The notes: generated from the letters alone by a model not told the origin. A DNA stretch of 64,000 nucleotides from Paragyromitra xinjiangensis (GCA_038503065.1 JBCAMK010000002.1:3100001-3164000), one strand, 5' to 3'. Shown: positions 47,404 through 59,800, counted from the stretch's first letter. A program made the numbers and translations.

Positions 47404-48548
47404 GCGAGGGTTATCCATGGTACGGCGTTCTACTTTGTAAATCTTTGTATATTTGGATATTTGTATTTATCGTTTTCTTTCTTCTAGAGATCTCCGATCA
47501 ATTCTCGTTCGTGGTCTCATCAAAGTTCTGCATTGAATCCCGGATAGATAAAAAGTTGTTCAAGGTGTATATTTTTGGGGGGGGGGGTTGTGTCCATACT
47601 TTTTCCTTTTGTATCATATTTAAAGGCGATCACTCTACTGGTGGAGGTGGGTGGTTTCATGCTGGCTAATTAGAGCACGGTAACTGAGGCACAGCTATTC
47701 CCGATTTTTTTTGATAACTTGGATGATGACCCTGACCAGGTACGGACCTGAATTGCAATAGACGGGGTGCTGGGATGGACTGTGATCTAAACTAACTGGT
47801 CAACACCTCTAACCTACTAATACTTCACAGAATAAAGAAGAAGCCGTTGCTATCACAATATATCACTCGACATTTCAGTAGGTGTATTCGTTGGATACAT
47901 GTATATTTACTTCCTTTCGTGCCGCCCCCGGCCTTTCTCTATTATTTGGCTCTATTCTTTACTCCACCTATGTAGGGCTTCTACTGCCTACGTAGGCTTT
48001 CTACTATTTGGGTTTCTTATTATTCCTTGCCATATTTGGCTGTCAATTATTCAGGCGGCTATTTAGCGTATTCTGCTTATTTGGGGGCTGCTTTAGGTTG
48101 GAGACACTAGCCGGTGAGCCATATGGCGGAAGACTGGATATTCATATATACACAGAGGTTTGCAGTATCATGAACTATGCTTCCTTATATGGAGGGGATC
48201 TTAAGACTCGGTGTGTAAAATCAACGCCATGTTCTAGGGGTATTTCAGCCCGATCACCTTGCCCTAGGATGTAATTTCCGGGTGAAGCACGAATCATATG
48301 ATTACATAAGATCGCGGGAGGGCCTCAGATCAAGAGATACATGTACTCGTTACAGAGGGACAATACAAACTCAGTATATTCTCAGTAAAGCAAAACCAGA
48401 CATTCTACTCGGGTTAGGGTAGTGGAGATGGAACACCGGAATTTTCCGTTCCACGAGGTCACCATACAAAAAGCGTGAGACCTGTTCCATCTTAATATGC
48501 CTGACCCTAGTACTCCCATATTATACATATATGAAACTTAAAAACGAA
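47404..48548. other. intergenic region, 1.1 kb, convergent
   Basis: Contains an 11-base G run at 47577-47587, TACATGTA copies at 47896 and 48338, and AT-rich DNA. No supported gene. Confidence 0.45.
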
Positions 48549-49017
48549 CTACATACGTCCGACCCAAAAAAAGATTTTCTTGCAAGACAAAACGAGAAAA
48601 ACAAGAAAGAAGAAAATTGTCATTCCCCTCATCATCACGATGAGTCCATCGTCGATCTGGCGGGAGACTAGAGAGTAACGTTTTCATTAGACTTGTTGCC
48701 AATTTATTAAGAGGGAGAGACGAGAATATAAACTCACAGTGGAAGTTGGTAGTGCTAAGGTCACGTTTGAAAACGGTCTCGATGTTGAAGGCCGGGCCAA
48801 GGTCAAGCTCCGGAACTTGTGGAGGGTAGAGAGAAATCTCAGGGGCCCAAGAGAGACGACTCAATTCGCAGGACTCTTCTTGATCATGAGTGCTTGCCTT
48901 CGAGCCGCCAGTGAAGAATTTGAACCAGTCGACAAGCCCCTTGTTGCGGTGGGGATGATGGATGATCTCAACTGTAGAGTTGCCCGCATTGTGAGCGTAA
49001 ACTGGGATGGGTGCCAT
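48549..49017 (-). CDS. small putative tail-anchored membrane protein, unknown function
   Basis: I do not recognise this family. Two exons: 48738-49017 and 48549-48667 (132 aa), joined in frame by GTGAGT...CTCTCTAG. The N terminus (MAPIPVYAHNAGNSTVEIIH) and the segment GLVDWFKFFTGG are polar to amphipathic. There is a Pro-rich stretch (EISLYPPQVPELDLGP). The second exon ends with one strongly hydrophobic segment, MTIFFFLVFLVLSCKKIFFW, followed by VGRM. That layout suggests a C-terminal tail anchor, a common topology for ER or mitochondrial outer-membrane proteins. The coding call rests on long frame, clean splice sites and a sensible topology only. Confidence 0.55.
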
Positions 49018-49698
49018 TCTGTGTCGCTGTGAGGAGGAAAAGGGCTTTGGATTTTCGGGGGGTTTTATCTTTTGAGGCTTCTATCTGGGTAGTTTGGAGA
49101 GCGAATGCAATGAGAAGAGAGCAAAGAATTCAGGCTTTTATGGATTTATGGCTGGGGATTTTCACGCGTATATTAGGACTGCGGGCCAGTTGTTAATTTA
49201 ACGTATAAAAGAGGTCAAACACTAATTATTTGCAATATCGCAATATGAAAACAAAAACGAGATTTAAAAAAAATTCCTTAGCTTAAATTAGACAGGGCTG
49301 ATTTGGTATCTGGAGATAGTACTGGAAATAGAACCCGAATCCCCAGAACCAACGCTTTGGACTATAATATGTACTATTTTTCAGCAAAAGTTTCTTCTGG
49401 CACCATTCGCTACTTTTTGTCCTCAAACCTGATATGACTCAAGTAGTCTCATCTTTAAATCGCCACGACCATGAGTAGTTGACTGTTTTTTCTTTTCACC
49501 CAGCCCCGACCCAAACAGCATCGTACACGAATCTAAGGATTGAGAAATTCCTGGTATTAGCTCCTAGGAATTATGTAAAGTTTGGTATTTGTTTGGGGCC
49601 ACTAAAGCGACTATTTTTATGAGAAACAAAACGGATGGCACAAAAAGGAAGTGAAAGGATTATCATTTTTGATATATATACATTGGTACAGCCTATCT
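49018..49698. other. intergenic region, 0.68 kb
   Basis: Promoter side of the small membrane-protein gene and 3' side of the bL19m gene. AT-rich; nothing recognisable. Confidence 0.45.
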
Positions 49699-50606
49699 TC
49701 ATCTGCGCGTTCTTTGCCCAGGCCTAACACGACGTATATACTCCTTGACGATATTTGCAACAGATCCAAGATCGTGTTTTGGCTTCCTAAAAAAGCACAA
49801 GAACCTAATTAGTACACTGAAACCTTTGCTGAGAGTCGAACAGAAAGAAGAAGAGTAGCATACCGCATGTAATACAACTTCGCCCTCCTTGCTCTCTTCG
49901 CTTTCCTTTGCACCAAATCAATATCCTCAATCGCAGGACTATAAAGCTTAAACCACATCTCAACGCCCACTCTCATCAACTGGTCCCTTAGCAAAAATGC
50001 TGTATCAACACCACGTCTCCGAATATTCAGCAAAACGCCAGAAAACGGATCGCCATTACGACGCCGCACTTGGAGAATGTCACCAGGACGGATCGAGTCC
50101 TTATTCTGGCGAGAAAACATTTTCTGACGGGCACCGCTAGGGTCAAGGACAGCAAGGGCTGCAGTAGTGAGATCTTGGATAGGGTTCTTGGAGGAGGGCC
50201 CTTTGACAGGGGGATAGATCTTTATGCGGCGTTTGGGTTCGCGAGGGACTAAGAAGAACTTAGTGGGAGGGCCGAGTGAGAGGGCCGAGTGAGAATGAGA
50301 GGAGGGAATATGGGGGTAGGGTGTATCGCACCGACAATAAAGCTCCGGGCGAATTGCGACGATTTGACCATATTCATCAACGGGGTAGTGGGTTTTCTGA
50401 GTGGTGGGGCCTTCATGACTGAGGAAACTGACGTCCAGCACCAAGTCAATGGCCGCAGTGACGACGGGCCGGACATCATCGTGGGGAAAGAGCTGCGGGG
50501 GTGGGTATGTAGATTGTGTCGAGGAGGGGGGGAGGTTGAGAGACTTAAATCCCAGATGTCGTTGGATATGGCAGAATAGGAAACAGTTGGTGGGGCGCCA
50601 AGCCAT
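49699..50606 (-). CDS. IMG1: mitochondrial large ribosomal subunit protein bL19m
   Basis: Bacterial-L19-type protein of the mitochondrial 54S subunit. Two exons: 49864-50606 and 49699-49786 (276 aa). The first 150 residues are a poorly conserved, Pro-rich extension. The L19 core follows: IRPGDILQVRRRNGDPFSGV, LLNIRRRGVDTAFLLRDQLM, VGVEMWFKLYSPAIEDIDLV and KAKRARRAKLYYMR, completed across the intron by KPKHDLGSVANIVKEYIRR. The start at 50606 is the first ATG of the frame. It is head-to-head, 172 bp from the start of an unidentified mitochondrial-looking gene. Confidence 0.9.
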
Positions 50607-50778
50607 CAAAGAGCCGCAATGCAGGGTTACGAAATTTCAGGTAAAGACCCTCCACTGCTGAATTACCCCCACCACATCCGATCACTCGACTTCTTTCTAC
50701 ATCATCGAACGGGAGTTTGTGAATTCAATTCGTTCTGCCAGTACTTCAATTCGTCAGTACAGTCGGAAAAAGAGCGCA
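50607..50778. promoter_or_regulatory. short divergent promoter, bL19m / unknown mitochondrial protein
   Basis: Only 172 bp lie between the two start codons, so both genes must share or overlap promoter DNA. No named site is evident. Confidence 0.45.
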
Positions 50779-51995
50779 ATGGCTTGCACTCGGGCGGCTA
50801 TCTTGCGAATCTTTGGTCTCGGGAGTGCCCCACCAACACTTTCAGCATATCGCTCCAGTGTTCAACAACGAGCCTTCAGTGCTACTGCTGCAGCGTTAAG
50901 AGTTACTGGTAATATCTCACCCCTTTCTATCCCCTGCCATTAAATACAATAAATCCAACCAGTTAAGAGTAACAATTTGCTAATTAAAATCTATCCATAG
51001 GTCCCGTTCCTACCTTCCAGCCCACCTCTGACCCTAAGCTGGACTCCCTTCTTGAAAGCCTTCGCCAAGATTATTTCTTTCCGGTTCACGTCTCCCAGCA
51101 TGATTATCGTCTCATGTACCGAAAGCAAAACCACTCCCGTCTCACTGATAACCCCATTACCGTTGACATCGAAGGCCAACCTTTCGTACTAACCCCTCGG
51201 ACCGTTTCACCTGGCATCTCTCATCGCAAATTCGTTGAGGCCCTCAAACTTATGAAGGAGCCTTCAGACTACGACGCCATCCCCGAGCTTATACGTGGCT
51301 TCTCTGAAGTAAACTCTGGGGGATTAGGTGCAGCCAAGCTTGAACAGATGGCTCGTCACTTGAACTCAGCCGGCAGAACAGACATCCTCATGCAGATTGC
51401 CCGTAACGCTGAGAAAATCCACTTCGCTTTCGTAGCGTCGGTTGCAAGGGAATTTATGCGGGCCCTCCGGAACCGGCAGTTGAAGGCGGAGCGGAAGAAA
51501 ACTGCTACGGGGGCTCTGAAGCATGCGGCCGAACTTCTCGAAATTGTTGGCAAACGCGAGATATGTGTTGATAAGGAAAAGCGGCTTAGCGATGACAATG
51601 TAACCCTCGGAATTGCGTTATCAATGTTTGCAGGCGCTTCTCTGAGGTACAACAACGGCGAGGACTTCGGGGGGCATACGAAGGAATATGTGTTGAAATT
51701 GAAGTCGGTCTGGACTGGGCCCGAGATGGTGGAGCTGTTGGACGCTAAAGATGCCCAAAGCCCGTTGAAGGCGAAACATTATGTGTACAATGCTAGGAAT
51801 CTGGTTCGCGAATGGACGCCAGTACTGGAGGGGATATTGCAAGCGAAGAGCATATTGGCAGGTTCGGAATTGTCGCCTTGGTTAGAGGAGACGAGCGAAA
51901 CTTTAGCCGGAAACATCGCGTTTTGGGGCGAGTTTGTTGAAAGGAATTACCCTGTGTTGTGGGGTAATAAAGCGGAGAAGCCCTTGGAGGAATGA
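50779..51995 (+). CDS. conserved-looking mitochondrial protein, unknown function
   Basis: I do not recognise a named family. Two exons: 50779-50908 and 51001-51995 (374 aa), joined through a phase-1 GTAATA...CCATAG intron. The N terminus is rich in Ala, Arg and Ser with no acidic residue for about 40 positions (MACTRAAILRIFGLGSAPPT ... QQRAFSATAAALRV), a convincing mitochondrial presequence. The mature part has LRQDYFFPVHVSQHDYRLMY, a basic LTDNPITVDIEGQPFVLTPR segment and then mostly helical sequence. Helix pairs such as EQMARHLNSAGRTDILMQIA and VASVAREFMRALRNRQLKAE suggest a helical-repeat protein. The promoter shared with a mitoribosomal gene suggests a role in mitochondrial gene expression; this is inference. 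Confidence 0.75.
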
Positions 51996-52390
51996 ACTGT
52001 GAATTGTTCATCGTTGTAGATATGGGTTGTATTTTAGGAAAGGAGCTTTCTTGTGTATATTCTTTGTGGGGCAGTATAGTAGGAATCTCAAACAATTAGA
52101 GACTTTGCGCTTTTGAGCCAGCCCTGGTTTTTAACCAATCAGAAGCTGATCGGCACTGATCAAATTGCTAGAAATCGGGGCTGGATCTGTTTGCGCAAAG
52201 TCTCTATTAATCCATTTTTACTACGACCAACACGAATTTGGTATCACGTGCCCGCCAAGCCGCATTCTCCCCAAAGTAACGTTGGTGCGTTAGCATCAAA
52301 GCTCCAATCCCCAAATAGACATCGAGCGTCAGGCCTTCAACTCCCCCACCATTATCCCCCTCACACAATAATCTGCAGCAACTCGCAAAT
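51996..52390. promoter_or_regulatory. intergenic/promoter of LSM4, with MITE
   Basis: 395 bp between the stop of the unidentified mitochondrial gene and the LSM4 start, both plus strand. About a quarter of it is the TA-flanked inverted-repeat element at 52097-52206. Confidence 0.45.
52097..52206. mobile_element. MITE, TA-flanked, in LSM4 promoter
   Basis: Arms GAGACTTTGCGC (52099-52110) and its exact reverse complement (52193-52204) are each flanked outside by TA. Similarity continues inward, with CCAGCCC matched by GGGGCTGG, so nearly the whole 106-bp unit is a hairpin. TA flanks fit a Tc1/mariner-type miniature element. Confidence 0.7.
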
Positions 52391-52998
52391 ATGGTACGTA
52401 CGACCCTCACTTTCCAGCCCCATTTGAGCAAGGCGGGGCAAAAGAAAAATAAATAGAAATTAGCAGACTAACTAGCATGCGCAGTTGCCGTTATCACTTC
52501 TTAACACGGCGCAAGGCCACCCTATGCTGGTTGAGCTTAAGAACGGCGAGACCTTGAACGGACATCTTGTCAACTGTGATACATGGATGAACTTGACGCT
52601 GAAGGAAGTGGTACAGACCAGTCCTGTTAGTTTCTCTCTCTCTTGTATCCTAAAGAATAAATATCTGATCCATTGGCTCTATAGGAAGGTGACAAGTTCT
52701 TCAGGTTAGCAGAGTGCTACGTCCGTGGCAATAACGTATCTACCTCCTTCCCCTCCTATCAAGTTTTAAGTTCCTTCTAAACATCCTTTAGATTAAATAT
52801 CTCCGAGTTCCCGATGAGATAATCGATCTCGTAAAAGAAACCCAAGCGCAAAATACACGCGACAACCACGGCCAGCGGGGTGGACAAGGCAGTGGTGGCC
52901 GTGGTGGGTACCAGGGTCGCGGTGACCATCGTGGAGGGCGTCCTAGAGGCGGTGGCAGAGGGAGGGGTCGAGGCGGTGGGGGTGGGGATCGTCAGTAA
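52391..52998 (+). CDS. LSM4: U6 snRNA-associated Sm-like protein LSm4
   Basis: Subunit of the Lsm2-8 (U6 snRNP) and Lsm1-7 (mRNA decay) rings. Four exons: 52391-52393 (only the ATG), 52485-52625, 52685-52735, 52792-52998 (133 aa). Sm1 motif: [20 protein letters not shown] with [12 protein letters not shown]. Sm2 motif: [17 protein letters not shown] then [14 protein letters not shown]. The C-terminal tail is Gly/Arg-rich (repeated RGG, GRG), as in other LSm4 proteins, where it promotes RNA-granule formation. The first coding exon being the start codon alone is supported by the GTACGT donor and by [10 protein letters not shown] starting exon 2. Confidence 0.93.
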
Positions 52999-53409
52999 TA
53001 GCGGATGGGTTTCTGGAGGAGTTAGATTGGGTTCACGATTTTGCATGTTGTTTTTCGTAATGAGCTACGGGTAATGCAAAATGTTGGTCCAACTTTCAAT
53101 ATCCAGACGCTAGGGTTTGATGAATTGACAGTCATAGGAGATTTGCTTCTCTGGGCGTTTTTTTTTTCTTTCCTCTCTCCCTCTTTTTCTTTGGTGAACC
53201 TCACTAGGTCGATAGTTCGCCGAATCCTTAGGTATCCTATTACATCTTATACCGAAAGAGCATGCAAGTAAACAGTCTCCTAATTTCTTATCATATCCTC
53301 CACTATCAATTGATCATAACAGCCAAAATAAAAGGTATCGTCAAATGTACAGTCATAATCAGTAGGAAAATCATATCCTCGTCCGCTCCTCATTTCATAT
53401 CTCCAGTAA
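52999..53409. other. intergenic, 0.41 kb, convergent
   Basis: Between the stops of LSM4 (+) and VPS16 (-). It contains a T-rich tract near 53158-53190. No gene. Confidence 0.45.
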
Positions 53410-56306
53410 CTATTTGTTCGGCCGAAGTTGCTTAAGTAGTCGGTCAATCTCCAATGCAGGCGCACCAGTTGCTTTCGTCCGCAATATTTCAAGCGCGTTT
53501 ACGTCCTTTGCTCGAAACGCTTCCTCCCCAGCTTTAACTATGAGGCCGCAACGAACCCACATATCCATTCTGTCAGCTGGTTGGAGGTTTGTGCATTTAG
53601 GTATGAAGATAGAAGCAGCTTTAGTGTTGCCCGCAGATAGGCACTCGTTAAAAAATGGCTATGAACCGATAATTAGTATGAAAGTATCTCTCTGCCTGTG
53701 AAGGGATTGAAACATACCTCCCACCCAATCGGACTCTTTTTAGTCCTCCCCCACTCCTCAATCTCACCCCAATCCCTCTTCGCCACCAATGCCCTCAACT
53801 TCAGCCACCAGAAACGCTTCTCTGGGATCTTGAATTCCGACTTCACTTTATTCGCTCTTGATGAGTACCCCATCCTAATTAGTTTAAACACCGTTTCATT
53901 AACCGAATCCCCCACGAATCGCTCTTGCTGTAGATCCTTCTCGAAAACCTCTTGCATATGTAATAACTTCGCTGATTCATCCAATGACTTCGCCTCAAGC
54001 GCGTGTTCTTTCGAGTCTGCGAGAAGCTTGGCTGCGAGCTTGAGCTTTTCCATCTTGACCACAAGGTCTTTTTGCTCGATACTTTCGCGTAGAATAACGT
54101 GTGCCCCGTCCGCGCGACGATCGTCTTGGTAATAGAAGTCTTTTAGGAGTTCTGAGTCTGTTTCCCGCGCCGAGGACTCAATCAGGGAGGATGCTACAGG
54201 GCGGTCATTTATCATGCGGAAGAAATTCGCCAGGGGGAGTTTTTTCTTCAGGATGAGGAGGACGTAGAAAACTATATCAAGGTTAGAGTTACCTAGCGAA
54301 ATAATTAAGGATAGTGGTTACCAAGATCTGTATCACCACTCTCAATGGCCTTATCAAGCGCAATTTCATCTTCTTTCATACTCAAGAGGAGAGGAACTTG
54401 GCGGCCAGCTCGAGGTTCATAGTTTAGCAACTGAGTAGCCAATCTTCCTCTCCCTTCATCATAAGCTGTCCTAGCGATCTCCTCAAATGATATGCCTCGT
54501 TTCCCAGTGAGCTTTGTGACAACCATGCGACAGATACTGTCCTCGTCGTCTTGAGACAGGCGGACCTTCATGCAGGCCCAGTGGATATATATCCGGTCCG
54601 TTGGTAGCCTCAGGTATTCAGAAACTCTCAGGGCCAGCAAATGTTGTTGTCGATTCACAAGTCTCTGGATCAGTTTCTCGGGGGTGAGCCGTATGAACCT
54701 GGTCCCCGTCAGCTTGGTCTCGAAACTGTTTTTTTTTCCTAGGAAACATACTGTTCGTATGTTACTGCCAGCCCGACTTCATAAAATCTGACTGCGTTGA
54801 GCACTCGAAGTGTCTCACACATCTCTACAAATTCATCTGAGCTGTAAAGCTCCAGCACACTCTTTCCAAAACTCGCTGCCTTTAGAAGCTGCTTTTGCCA
54901 GTGCACTGAGAACTCATGTCCGGCAGCCTTGACACAAGTATCTACAGCTTCCGGAAGCTGTGAGCGAATGAGTTGAATATTATCGTCCGCCTTTGGTGAC
55001 TTCCGCTCGATTTGGTCGACCGCGTCGAGGAGAATGGAAGCTGGAGAAGTCGCTCCAATCTTGAAGATATCCTCGGTTACATCTGTTGAAGGGTCAGGAC
55101 TGGATTCAAAACATTAGGGGGGCAAGGGTGGGTTACCGGGAACCTTTTGCAAGAATTCGCATTTCTCTGTAGTTATCATCCTGATCCCGTCCATTTCGGG
55201 AACCAAATGCACCCAGCTATCATAGTAGTGTCTCAACGCTGCTCCCTGAGGTCCTATCATGTGTACCTCGTCATCCCATGCCAACACCACTGAATCATTG
55301 CCGCACCACTCCATAGCTCTGGGCAACGCCGCAGCTCCCATTTCAGTATCATACTCACTTAGTTTATCTTGGAAGTCTGATTTGATAACCCAGACCTTTC
55401 CCTGAAGAGTACATAGTGATACGTATTTACCATTAGGCGATACAGAAATGTGAACAAAGGGGCCATTCTGAAGCATCTGGTCTTGTACTTCGGTCGCGTC
55501 GACGATGAGGATAGTGGTGCCCGTCGAAACGAAGACTTCAACATGACGAGAGAGAGTATAGGATGGCGGGACAAGAGCCCATGCATGGATAGTCTCGCCA
55601 GGCTGTACGAAAGAGGCCGGATCTGCGAGTAGACGAGGTCGTGGTTCATCATAACGGGATACGGCGATTAGGCGGTTATTATTAAGGAGAGCGACAAAGC
55701 CTGTGGACCAGAATCGGCACTCTTTCACACCTTCATCCTCTGCGCCCTATCGCTAGTTAATATATCTAGTCTTATAGTAATGGGGTATTGCATGAACATA
55801 CATTCCCGAGAGAGAATTGCGTGAAATCGCCTTGGAGGTCGTAGTAGCATCGAACATTACCATCCTCTGTGATGACCAGGAGCTTCTCATCTTCTGACCA
55901 TCCGAGGCCTCTAATCGAACTTTTATCCCACTATGTTTCCGACCCGTTAGCCCATGGTGTTCTCCTGTAAATCCTGCTAATAGGTTCATACCGATATCTG
56001 CCGAATTAACTTTCCAGCAGAACTGTAGATATCTATACTCGACTTTGAATTCTGGGGGCCTCGGTGGGTTTGTAGCTGTATCTTGGATTCATCGCGATAA
56101 AGAGCTGAAGTGTAAAACAACATTAGCATTTTGGCTCCCAGAATCCATAGAGCTGGCCTACCTAGAGCTCCACCGTAAGGTGCACCTGCAACAATATAAT
56201 CCGAAAGGTCAAAGTCGGGGTCCCACAGAGCCGAATAGAGCAGGATCTTCCGGTAGTATTTATCCTCCACTTGCTCCCAGCCAGCTGTCGCGGAATTGGT
56301 AGTCAT
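53410..56306 (-). CDS. VPS16: vacuolar sorting protein VPS16 (HOPS/CORVET core)
   Basis: Core subunit of the HOPS and CORVET tethering complexes in endosome-to-vacuole fusion. Eight exons: 56162-56306, 55992-56104, 55802-55930, 55137-55746, 54752-55082, 54322-54698, 53718-54271, 53410-53658 (835 aa, normal). N-terminal beta-propeller signatures: VAGAPYGGALALYRDES, IDIYSSAGKLIRQISWDKSS, KECRFWSTGFVALLNNNRLI. C-terminal helical part: SPKADDNIQLIRSQLPEAVD, RLTPEKLIQRLVNRQQHLLA, FFRMINDRPVASSLIE. Intron 1 (56105-56161, 57 nt) keeps an open frame and is seen only because removing it restores GGALALYRD. Confidence 0.94.
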
Positions 56307-56825
56307 GCCGCAGTATAATTCGATATAGGATGGGTAGATGTCTAGGTATTTACAGCTATCAGAGAGCTCTGCGTTGGGTGTTCGCGTTGTGTCATGACGT
56401 TGCAGCACGTGGCCACAATCGCATTGTCTTATCGTGAGACATAAATACATTTATTAATCTTTAAGCCGAGAATATTCCCGTCTGATTATGGAGATAATGT
56501 TCATTTCTGGAGCCCCCATATAATCATAGGGAAACCCGATGATATTATGGTTGGGCTGTGGGGAAAAATTCATCATCTGTCACTCGAATAATTGGTTCTT
56601 TTACTTTGCCAGACACATGTAGGCTGCGGTGCATTTCATCCTCTCGATTTCAGAGGTTATTCTTGCTGAATCTATCACGACCCCAAGGATATATCTACCA
56701 CTGCTCTCTAAGTAATTAACCCGGAAACAGCTATTAAACCCTACTCAAGTTCCACACCGACCTACAACCCACAAGATACAGGCGGGTACTATCAAAACAA
56801 GTCCTATATACTAATAACCCGCAAT
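56307..56825. other. intergenic, 0.52 kb
   Basis: Promoter side of VPS16 and 3' side of TRS120, both minus strand. A CACATGTA variant lies near 56615. Nothing else. Confidence 0.45.
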
Positions 56826-59800
56826 TCACTCCAAATCTCTCGCAACAACCACACACATTTCCCTCGAGACCCATGTCTTCCTTCCAATCATCTTCGAGAT
56901 CAAGTCAACTGGAATGCCATCTGGTCCTAGTTCACTACTACCGTTGGGGTCATCAGGGTCTTCCAGGATCCTGATTTCTTCCACACTTCCACTGATCTCA
57001 AACTCTCCCCTGCACAATACCACAAACCCCATCTCGATTATTCTCTCTTCATGCGGCTTCAGTGGTGGTAGGCTTTGCTGCAAGAGCCCGTTGAATGCTA
57101 GTCGTCTTGTCAGGTCTAGCGCAATTGCCGTTGCTTGATTCCTTAGTGCTGGGAGTAGCCGTAATAGTGGCTGGATACTTCGGTTCGTTCGGTTCGTCAA
57201 TTTTGTCGTCAGCGTCAGGAACGTATCTGTAGCAACTAGATACTTCGAAGGCCCAATTCTCCGCATCGCTGGGTCCACTCCATCGGGGCAATCTTCTGGA
57301 TCCGACTCTTTGACCCCAATGTTGATACCAATATCCTCTACCCTAATCGTCTCTACCATCCTCGGACTGAGTCTGACACCTCTAAGCTCAATGTCTCCTA
57401 CTCTCCCTGTTCCAAGCTCTTCCCATGTCCCCCGAATATATTTTAATACTTCTTCCCTGTACCAAAACGCCTCTCTAGTCTGCCTCTCTTGCTCAGGAGT
57501 AATTTTGGCAGTGCTGACCACAAACTGCCGTTGGTTCGCCGAGAGTGACGGAATAGAGGCTGTCGGCTCGGGTAGGAATATTCGTCTGATTGGTAGAATC
57601 ACTCGTGATGTGTGGCCCGCTTGTAAAATATCTTCAGCATGGAAAGCATCTTCCCACCCCTCTTCGCTATCGTCACTAGTTGGAGGCGAATCTCGGGCGA
57701 AAAGCTTAATTTTCAACGCTTGCGGCCAGGAATTCCGTAGATCCAAAAGCATTAAACAGTACTCTCCAGGATCGTCTTTTACTCCCATCCGTTTGAATAA
57801 TTCCTTGAATTGCCCCTGTTGCCCCATACCCTCTTCCCCCTCTTCGACCTTTTCGCCGTTTCCAATTGTCCCGGTAAAAGCTTCAAACTGCAAATCGGTG
57901 CTGAACGGTACGAAATCTACTCTCACGAGTTCGATGCTTGCATTCACCGTGACAGTGACCGGGAAAACAACCTGCCTTGTATAAAACTTCTCCTGAACCT
58001 GCTTTCTAGGCATTCCCAGGTGTCCATAGTCTGCCTGGATGCTCCCGTGGGTCAGGCCTGGTTTCCCAAGTACCATGATCTCGAAAGTCGCCGTGCCATG
58101 ACCAGGAACAAATATGCTCCTCTCAGGATCTCGTTTCGCCACAGTTCCATTCACCTCAGCATCAACATCGGTGGTCTCGACTTCGACACCATTCGAGCCT
58201 TCCAAAGCTTTCTTACTACGGTGCCATGTGAAAGCTCTTTTCTTCGCCAACATTAATTCTAACTCGTACATCTCCGCCGGACTATTCCCTTTTTCTGCAA
58301 GCGCTTGTTGGATCCTCCCCGTGGTCGAATCCCGGAAGCTGAAGACTAAGAGGTCTACATCTGTAGAGCTAAGATTGTTGAATGTAATCTCGAAAATTTT
58401 CCGCTCTCCTTCTAAGATCATCAGTGCACTTTGCGAGAGACTTGTAGACTTGACTACCAGCAGCGGTTGGGGATCGATGACCGTCAAGTCTAGCGTTTTC
58501 GGGATTGGGTGTAGCTGAGGTGGGGGCCTTGAAGCTCGTCCAGAGGCTGATATCGTCGAGACTGGTCTGTCAACCCTAGGTTCGGCTGCTTTCAGGCCAA
58601 ACCTCTTGATTTTAATATCCCTCTCTCGGTTATCCAGGCCCTCTGTGAATATCGGAAAAGACTTTTCCCTGCAGCCAAACACCTTGATCCTACACCCAGT
58701 GATTTTAATGCTCCCGCCAACTTTAGGTGTCGCATATACGGCAATTTGATATGTCCTAAATGGATTTATGATGACCCCTACACGTTGCACCTCCACCTCC
58801 ACGCCTGTGGCATCCAGTGTTACACTTTCAACCTCTACATCGAATTCAAAGGGATTCTGTAGCGTCACCCGGAACTCCGCTGTCTCTCCTGTAACCAAAA
58901 CTTGCTCCACCGCCTCCGCCTCCGCCTTCTTTAAGAATGGGTTGTAGATGAATGGGTTTTTGTCTACCTCTATAGGTGCTGATGGTGGGGTATCCGAATC
59001 GGCATCCATCAGCTCGTTCTTCGAATGGGCTATTGGCGGTCTCCACAAGCTATTTTCCACAACCTCTACATCCCGTAATAGAAACTGATCCCAATATTCC
59101 GCCTCCACATTCGGCAGCCCGAGTTTCCTTGCAGCACCTACTGTCCTCGAAATAGTAGTAGAAAGTCGCATCTGCTCCTCTTTCGTGAGATCGTTATCGG
59201 CTGTTCGTAGCAACTGTGTTGTGAACCTGAGTACTCCCTGGAAGTCGGGCAATGCCTCGCAGAGAGCCGTACAATTTCTCAGAACGTGAATCTTCAGCGC
59301 CGGCCATCCAAATGAGCGTATTCCTTGCTCTGCGATAACTTCAGCTGTAGCTAAGGATGTTCTTATGTTTTCACCCCCTTCCTGGTTATTACCGACTGGG
59401 TCATTTTCCCTTTTCACCCCGGGGAGTACCCCATAAGCTCTACAGAGATCTTCTAGCAATTCCATCACACCACTCTCTGCATCGCCTTCTCCCAAATCCA
59501 GAGGAGAACCTCCCAGTGCTCCCCCACTTATGGCGCTCAAGCCAGCAGCCGGGTGTACGCCCACTTCTGCCGCACCGACAACTCGAGCCTGGATCAATCC
59601 AGGAATCAGGATTTTCACCAACTCTCTCGTCACCAGTGCTTTCCTTCGTCTGGAGCCTATTGTCCCAAGCACACTAGCTATCCCGCTAAGTACCCGTGTC
59701 GCGTCAAGGACTGTCAAGGACTCTACCGGAAATGGATACGCTCGCATTACCATTGCCGAGATTTCTGATCGAGTAGGAACACCCCTCCAGGCCTTTGTTG

